Origin: CBDAUN01 sp965214615
GTDB lineage: Bacteria > Pseudomonadota > Gammaproteobacteria > Arenicellales > JAJDZL01
Assembly: GCA_965214615.1 (NCBI GenBank)
Contig: OZ243952.1
Coordinates: 2,480,001-2,544,000 of the forward strand
Length of the DNA: 64,000 bases
Reading direction: 5' to 3'
Below are positions 53,901 through 62,900 of the stretch, in pieces. Position 1 is the first letter of the stretch. Every line of letters starts with the position of its first letter. A program made the translations under genes and the position numbers. The notes under the pieces are model-generated. The model saw only the letters and a list, made by a program, of their open reading frames with translations. It ran no database searches and was not told the DNA's origin.

Positions 53901-56900
53901 AAGGCGCACCCGGTAGGTCGCCCTGTGCTCGTGCACCGAAGCGGTATTCGGATCATCCGCCTCGCGCACCGCAACGCGCACGGGCGTCACGGTGATGCCC
54001 GCGGTGTCGTTGTCCTCCACCGCCACCGTGGCAAAGTCCGGATCGGCCTTGAAGTAGGCGCCTGCAACATCGGGATCGCCCAGCGTCGCCGTGACACCGC
54101 CGCCACCGGCCATGGCACTGTTGTCCACGGTCGGGATGGACAGCGACGCGGACGCTCGGTTAGCGGCAATCGTCACCGGATGGCTGCGTTCATCGTTTGT
54201 GTCAATCGTGTCAACCGCACCCGCCTCGGACACGTTCACGTTCACCGAAAGGGCGTCGGACGTGACCGCGTTGCGCGTGATCGTGAACACGGCGGGTTCG
54301 CCCTCGAACACCGACGGGGCATCGGAACTGATACTCACCGTCGGTTCGTTGTCGGTGATGCGCACCGTGGCGCGGGCCTGCGCATAGCCTGCCGGCAGGG
54401 CGTCCTGCTGAACAAGCACGGTCAGAAATTCGGTATTTTCGACAAGACTGTCATCCACAATCGGAATTTCAAGATCGATCGACGTCTCGCCCTTTTCGAT
54501 GGTGGCAAATTGCGGAAAGACCCAGGCCTCCCCGTAATCCTGCCCGGACGTCGCAGTACCGTCCTCGAAACCGAGATTGACATTCACGTCCCAGTCCATG
54601 GCACGTGAAAGCCCGAGGGTGACCGTCGCCGCACCTGCGCCCTCGGACACGGCATAGGTGTTTTCGGAAAACGTCACCAGATGCTCGTCGTCCACCACGG
54701 TGACATCGAATTCACCGGCGCCGGGCGCCGGCGTGAGTGTCTCGCCGCCCAGGTTGGTATTGGGATCGGCCGCCAGCGTGGCCGCATCCGCGACCGCCAC
54801 CGTCAGCGTCTCCTCGGCAGGTGTTTCAAGCTGCCTGTCGATCGCATCGAATTTCAGCGTTGCGACCCGGGCGCCGGCGCCTGCGAAGATCACCGTAGGC
54901 CGCACGGTGCCGGCGCGCTGCAGGCGGACCCCGGTGTTCAGGCCCGCTCCGGCGACCGGCGCCAGGTCGCTGAAATCGCCCGCCCTGACGCCTTCGCCGG
55001 AAAGCGTCAGTTCGATGTCGGCGCGCTCGCCCCCGACCAGCGGCCGCGACAGACTCACCGAAAAGGCGATCCCGCAACCCTCCCGGCTATCGCCGGGCGT
55101 GCACTCGGTGATCCGCGCTTCGCCGGTGCGCACGATCGACACATACACGGCGTCGGCCTCGTCATCGGCGAGAACCACGTTCACGTCGTCCATTGCAATG
55201 CCCGGAATATAGCGGCTGCCGTCGCCGTGGGCCGCAGAGCCGATCGTGTGGGTGACCGTGGCGGTGCGCGCGCTGCGGTTGACAATGTTGTCGTCCTGGC
55301 CTTCGAGGGTGACGGTCTGCGCCACGTTCCAGTTCGACGGCGTAAAGATCAGACCCTCGGTGCCGGTGTAGGCGCTCGCCGGATCCGGACCGTCAAGTTT
55401 CACCAGGGTGACGTCATCGGAGGTGACGGTGATCACCACGTCCGACAGGGGCCTTGACGCAAGTTCCACGGTGTAGGCGGCAGTGCCGCTGTTCTCGCCC
55501 ACCGTGAGCCGGGTCGGGGATATCACCGCCCCGGCGGCAAGGTAATCGATGACCGTGACGCCCAGGGTGCCGGCATCGGCCTGCCGATAGCTGCCGTCGG
55601 CGGAATCCGTCGCATGTGCGATATCAACAGTGCGCCGGGTGTTCTCGTTGTCGATCAGATCGTTCGCCGCCGATACCGTGACGGTTTGCGGGATGCTCCA
55701 AAGGCTTCTGCCGCCGGGCGTAAACGTCAGGGTCACCGTTTCACCGAACCCGGCACTGCCCGCGCCAGCCACCCGAAGACCTTCGCCCGCAGTCACCGTC
55801 ACCGTCACATCGTCGGTCGGCGCGGTGTTCAGAACGATCCGGTAGTGGTCCTTCGCAGCCGTCCCGTCATGCTCCCGGACAACGGTCTCGCCGCCGGTCT
55901 CGATGAAGGTGATGCCCGGTTGCGGGGCTGCGCCATCGGCGACTACCGAGACCGCCACCGGATCGATCACCGTGTTCGCCGGATACGCCGCGGTGGGCGC
56001 GGTCACGGTGTGGGAGATGGTGGCCGAACCTGTCCGCCTGCCGGTCACCGTCACGATTTGCGCTGTGCGCCAGTCGCCGGAGGTGAAGGTCAGTGCGCCG
56101 CTGACAACGGCATCGGCGACAGTATCGCTCGCCGGCGTCACTTCCAGCGTGCCTCCCGGATCGCTCTTGAGCGACAGGGTGTAGCCGGCCCTGCCGCCGC
56201 CTTCGAACACCGACAGGCCGGCAGCCGAAACCCGGACGCCGTGACCGGCGTCGGCGGCAGTGACCGTCACGTCGGCGATCCGGATCCGGTGATACGGATT
56301 GCCGCTGTCCGAAGCCACCGCCGCCGCGTGCGACACGATGACCGTCTCGTTCGCCGCATCGCCGTCGTTCACGGCGCGCACCGTCACGGTCTGCGCCACG
56401 TTCCAGTTGCCGGAGGTGAAGATGACAATGTCCTGATTGCCCGGCGTGCGGCTGTCGGTATCGACCTTCACGGCGCTGTCGTCGTTCGAGGTCACGGTCA
56501 CCGCGACCCCGGCGCCGGGGTCGGAATCGAGAACCAGCGTATAGGTCCTTTCGGCATCGCCTGCGTGCAATTCGGTAAGCGCAAGATTCGCGGCCGATAC
56601 CGTCACGCCCTGTGAACCGTCGACCGCTGTCGGCGTCGCTACCGCCGCCGCGGCACTGCCGTTGCCGGCGGCATTGACCGCCCGCAGCTCGAAAGTGTAC
56701 CGGGTGCCGTTGGTCAGTCCGGTCACCGTCACCAAAGTCTCGTCGCCCGCACTGTTTCCGTTATCGACACCGTCTGCGACATCGGTCCAGCCCGACGTGA
56801 CACCCGAACCCGCCTGACGGCGGTACTGGTACTTCTGCACCGCCGCGGTTCCGGCGCTGGCGGCCGGAGCCGACCACGAAAGCGTGACCTGCGTGTTGCC

Positions 56901-59900
56901 GGCGGTCGCGGTGAACCCAACCGGCGCGCCAAGCGCCACGGTGTAGTTCACACTGGCCTGCGTCGCTGCGGTGCTGGCGTTGCCGGCCAGGTCGGCTGCT
57001 GCTTCGGCAGCCACGTCGACCGTCACCGGCGTGCCGTTGACGTCCGGCGTGATCGTCGCGGTCCAGACCGTTCCGGCGGTATCGGCCGCAAAGCCGGACA
57101 CCGCGGCGTTGGTGACCGCGATGTCGCCTGAATCAAACCCGGTCACCTCCTCGTTGAAGGTGAACGTCGCGGTGACCGCGCCTGCGATCGTCCCGTCCGT
57201 TGCGGGGATCGCGATCGTCACCTTCGGCGCTGTATTGTCGACGACAAAGTCATCGTCATTGGTACGCGTGGGCACCGGATTCGGGGCAAGATCGTTGCCG
57301 TTCGCATCGTCTATGTCGTGGTCGGCGTCGAAGCTCAGCGTCACGGTCGCATCAAGACTCGCCAGGTTGCCGCCCGAGGCTTCGACATCGTAGGCGTTCG
57401 TGCCCGACACCTGCGACACTGTCAGCGTGGCGGTCGTGCCGTCAACCTCGAAGTCCGCCGCGCCCACGTTCACCACCGCTTCGCTGAACGTCACCCGCCA
57501 GGTCAGTTCGTCGGCGTTGGTCGGCGAACCCGTCGGCGATTGCCTCGCGATCGAGGTCACCTGCGGCGCGGTCGTGTCAACATCGTCATCGGTGACCGCA
57601 ACCCCGACCGTTGCGGTCCTGCTGTCGTAGCCGCCGCCCGAAGCGCCGAGGGTAAGGGTCGCCGCATCGTTATCGCCGTCATCGTCCTGAGCCGCCGATA
57701 CCGTCACCGTCTGTTCCGCACTCCACAGATTGCTGCCGCCGGCGTTGAAGGTGAGTGACGCCGGAGCCGCCGTCACGTCCGAATTGTCCGAGGCGACAGA
57801 AACCGTCACTGCGCCCGACGGCTCTGTCGCCAGCCTGACCGTAAAGCTGCCGCTCGAGCCTTCGCCTACGGTCAGATTGGCCGGCGAAACCACCAGGTTC
57901 GCGGCAGCGGCGACCGTCACCGCCACGGCATCAATGTCCATGGCGACCGGATACGCCGTCGTGGCTCCCGTCACGGCGTGGCTGATCGTCGCCGAACCGA
58001 CCCCCCTGCCGGTCACCGTCACCGTCTGCGGATTCCTCCAGTTGCTGTCGTTGAACCTCACAGGGCTGCCGACCTGCGCCTTTGCAGTGTCGCTCGAGGT
58101 CGGCGTGACCGTCACCGTACCGCCGGGCGCGCTGTTGAGCACGATCGAGTACTCGGCCGTGTCGTTATTCGCATGCACCGACAGGGCGGACTCCGACACC
58201 GTCACCCCGTGTCCCGCGTCGGTGACGGTCACCGACACGTCGCCGATCGAAATCCCATGATAGGGGTTGCCGGAGTCCGTAGACACCGTCGCATCATGGG
58301 AAACGGCCACCGTCTCGCCCATCGCATCGGCGTCGTTGACCGCGCGCACCGTCACCGTCTGCGGATCGTCCCAGGTGCCCGAACCGCCGTGGGTGAACGT
58401 CAGCGAACCCTGATCGCCCGCTGCGTTCGCATCGGCGTCCACCAGGACCGCCGTAGTGTCGGCCGAGGTCACCGTCACCTCCACGTCGGCCCCCGGATCG
58501 GTTCCGAGCACCAGGGTATAGGTCCTCTCGGCGTCGGTGGCGTGCAACTCGGTCAGCGCAAGACTCGCCGTCGAGACCGAAACCCTGTCGGGATCCACGA
58601 TGCCGAACCCGGCCAGACTGTCGGTTTCGCTCGTACCGCCGTCAAGTCCCGTAGCCGCGAGCGTGCCCAAATCGATATCGACGGTCTCCGCTGTGCTTTC
58701 GACGACGCTGTCGGCCGCCGCCGTCAGAGTGATGGCGGCCACGGTCGCGGTCGCACCGCCGAGCGCACCGGTGAATGTCACCGTTGCGGTTCCGCCGCTG
58801 TTCAGATTGGCGTAGGCGACTCCGTGCGCGGCGGTGCCCGTCAGCGTGTAGTCGGTGCCGCGGGTCGCCGTGCCGGAGAAGCTCAGCGGCACCTCCAGAC
58901 TCTCGCCTGCAACCAGCCCGCGGCCCAACGTCACGGTCAGATCCTTGCCCGAACCCTCGTCCAGGTCGCCCGCCGCTCCCGCAAGCGTCACCGTCGTCGG
59001 ATCGTCATCGGTGATCGTGATGCCGGTGTCGGCAAACGTCACACCCGTCAGCGTGCCCTTGAAGCTGATCGTCTCCGCCGGCTCGTCAAGCGTGTCATCG
59101 GCCGGCGTCAGCGCAAACTGCGCATGGCCGCTCTGCTGACCGGCATTGATCGTGATCGTCCGGTCGGCAATCCGCGCATAGTCGGCTACCCCGGTGGCGC
59201 TGTCGCCTTCTTCGCCAACCTTTACCGTCACCATTTTGGCCGAATCGAAACGCGCCGCACCGTCAATCGTCGCCGTCACCCGGACCATCGTGACCCCGCC
59301 GCCCTCGGCCACACTGCCCTGCACTCCGTCGGTCCCCGTGTCGGCATCCACTGTCAGCGTCATCGCCGACGGGACATCCCTGTCCCTGTCGACAACGGTG
59401 AACAGCGCGCCGCCATGTCCCGAATGGGTCTTGATGCCGCCGCCGACATTGGTCAGCCTGGCCCAGCCGGACGGCCGGAAGCTCACCGTAACCCTCGCAT
59501 CCGCTTTGTCATTGGGGCTGCGCTCGGCCCTTGCGGTCAGCTTCATCGTGGCGGTTTGCGGCGTCCCGGCGCCGCCCTTGAACTCGACCGCATAGTTGGC
59601 CGCGTTCGGCGGCGTGCGCTGGCCCGCCAGTTCCGAACTGTCCGGACCGAAAAGACGCACACCCGATCCCAGTTCATGGGTGTCCGAATCAAGCGCGCCA
59701 ATGTCCGCTCCGGGTGCGTGCACCACCACGTCGCGGCGGCCCAGCGCGCCGGACAGAAAGTCTCTCGCTCTGGTCGCAAGGCGCAGCGGCACCGTCACCT
59801 TCTCGCCCTCGACCAGCGCCCGAGACAGCGACGCCGTCAGCTCGGCGGTTTTATCCAAATTGCCCTCGATCATCGAACCTGAGCCGCGGATCGTTACGAT

Positions 59901-62900
59901 GGTCGGCTCGTTGTCGGCCACCGCGACGGTGGCCGAACTTGCGCCCGTCACCCGGTAGCCGGTGCCGGCGGCGGCCGTCACCGTCAGCTCGCCATCGGGC
60001 GTATCGCCCGCCACATCGATGGTTGGCACCTCGATCTGCGCGCTGCCGGTGGTCGGCACCGCGACCGTGCCCGTCGCAGCCGTCGCATAGCCGCCGGTGC
60101 CCGACACCTGGTAGGAAACCGTCACCGGCGAACTGAACGAGGCGGGCAGCCGCACCGTGAAGCTCGCCGTCGCGCCTTCGGTCACCTTCGCGGTCGAAGC
60201 CTCGATCAGTACCTCGGGAGTCTCGTCGTCAAGAACCGCAACGCTCGCCCGAGCCGTCCCGGCGTCCACCTTGTAGCCGCCGCCCGGCTCCAGGGTGACT
60301 GAGATCGATCCGGGACCTTCCTCCGCGGCGTCGTCAACGGTTTCGACCGCGTAGGTCGCCTCGGTCCGCCCCGCGACCAGGGTGACCTGCCCGGCGCCGG
60401 TCTGTCCGCCCTTCGCGTAATCGCCCTGCTGGGCAACCGTCAGCGAAACAGCCAGATCGCGCGCCGGCGCAAAGTCGGCGCTGACCGTGAACCCGGCGTC
60501 GACGCCTTCGACCACCTCGGCCGCAGCAGCACCGATACTCACCGTCGGCTCGGCCCCGTCGATGGCGACCTTCGCGCGCACACGGGCGGCATCAATGCCG
60601 TAGCCGGCGCCCGGGAGCACCAGCGCCTGCACCCAGCCGGCGGTTTCATGGACGTCGATGTCGGATGTCGCGATCGGCAGATCCACGCTCGTGGCACCGT
60701 CCTTCAGCACAACCGTGTACTCCCGTATCGCGGTCGCAGTCACATAATCGCCGCCTTGCGTGATCCTGACCTTCAATGTCAGATCGTTGTCCACCGGGAC
60801 ATCGGACCCGAGCGTGAACACTGCGGTCTCGCCCTCGCGCACCGCCTCGGGCGCCTCGACGCCGACCTTCACCGGATCGGCATCGGCAATCTCGACCTTC
60901 GTCTCGCCGACCGCGCCGACCTTCGCGTGCGCGCCGGCCGTCAGAACCAGGGTGAAATGCTCGCCGATGTCATTGACGCCGTCGTCCACGGCCCGCACCG
61001 CAAGGCGCTGGCGGGACGCCCCGTCCGGCTCGAAGGTCAGCGTGCCGCTCGCACCGGCGTAGTCGCCGGACCCGGCCGTGTCGCCGTCGCCGCCCGGCGC
61101 GTAGCTCAGCGTCGCAGGCACCAGCGAGGTCGCGGTGCCGCCGAGCGCGACGCTGACCAGAATCTCATCGCCCTCGGTCACACGGTGCAGCGCACTTAGA
61201 AACCCGAACTCGGGCGTGTCGGCCGCATCGTCGATGGTGCCTGTCGCACGCGAATGCGTGCCGTGCAGTCGCCCGTGCGTGGTCGACGTCAGCCGCACCT
61301 CGAAGCGGTGGTCCGACTCGTACACATTGTCGTCGACCGTCGGTACCGAAATCGTGCCGGACGACTGACCTTGCGCAATCGTGACCGTCCCGCCGCGCGG
61401 CCCCCGGAAATCATCGGGCGCCGTCGCCCGCGAATACGCCGGCCCGCCGGTGCCGTCCGAAACGGCGTAGCCCACCATCACGCCGCCCTCGGGCGCCGGA
61501 TTCGGCAGCGTCACCGCAAACCCGAGCGCCTCGCCCTCGGGCGCCGAAGCGTCCGAGACTGCGACAAAGGCGTCGTTGTCACGCAGCGTCAGAATCACCG
61601 AACTGCTGACACTGGAAGCCGCGACCGTTCCGGTCAACTGCGTTGCAAGATTCGAATCCGACAGATTGCCCAGTGCGACCGTGAAGGCGTCGTCGGTGGT
61701 GTTGCCGTCGTCAATGCCGGTCGCACCGATGAGCACCCCGGCCACCTGCTCGGTGCCCGCACCGCCGGTGAAACGCACCTTCGGCGACGTGGTACCGGCA
61801 TCGTGCAGCGTCACCCCCGTGCCGCTCGCCGAGCGCACCTCGATGTGCGCCTGCGACTGACCCGGCAGCGACAGCCCGGCCGAGGTTGAAAACGCAAGCG
61901 GAACCTCGACAATCTCGCCCGCCTCAAGATCCCGCTCCAGCGTCACCGTCAGCGTGACAGAGTCCGTCGAACTTTGCTCGAGCATCGAAACATCACCGCC
62001 GCCGGTCAGCGCAACCGTGAACGGATTGTCGTCGTCGAACACCGTCAGCGTCGCCTCATTGGCGCCGGCGGCCGCGGCAACCGCCTCGTTGACATTCGTC
62101 CCAAGCGCCGGATCGGCTAGGTTGCCCAGGGCGACCGTGAACACATCGTCGCCGGTATCGCCGTCGTCCACGGCCGTCGCCGCGATCACCACCTCGGCCA
62201 CCTGCACGGTGCCCGCGCCGCCGGTGAAAAGCACCTTCGGCGACGCCGTCGCCGCATCGCGCAGCGTCACCCCTGTGCCGGTCGCCGTCACCGCAATGTG
62301 CGCCTGCGCCGCGCCCGGAAGCGCCACGCCGCTGGTCGAGGCGAACGCCAGCGGAACCTCGACCATCTCGCCCGCCGCAAGAGCGCGCTCCAGCGTCACC
62401 GTGACAGACGCCGTGTCACCGGGCAGTTGTTCGACCAGACTCAAATCGCTGCCGCCTGACAGCGACACCTCGAGCGCATCCTGACTGTCTGCCACCGTCA
62501 GTCTCACCGAAGGGCTTCGTCCGGCCGCTGTCAGACCGCCCGACACCGTCGTCCCGAGCGCCGCCGCGGTCAGGTCGCCGAGCCCGACCGTGAACGAATC
62601 GTCGGTCAGATTGGCATCGCCATGGCCCGTGGCGGCCATCTCGACGATCGCGATCTGCTCGACACCCGCGCCGCCGGTAAAACGCACCTTCGGAACCGCC
62701 GTCGCCGCATCGCGCAGCGTCACCCCTGTGCCGCTTGCCGTCACCGCGATGTGCGGCTGCACCGCGCCCGGAAGCGCCACCCCGTCGTCCGATGCAAATG
62801 CCAGCGGCACCTCCGCCACCTCGCCGGCCGCCAGATCGCGCCCGAGCGCCACCGTCACCTGCGCGGTGTCGCCCGGCGTCTGCTCGCGCAGACTCAGATC

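Noticed and set aside
48396..54608. Plus-strand open frame of 2,070 codons inside the giant gene
   Set aside because: It lies antisense to the autotransporter, is extremely Arg/His/Gly-rich, and has no family resemblance. It is explained by the GC-rich repeated codons of the minus-strand gene leaving few stops in one opposite frame. Other long plus-strand frames at 44500-63800 are of the same kind.
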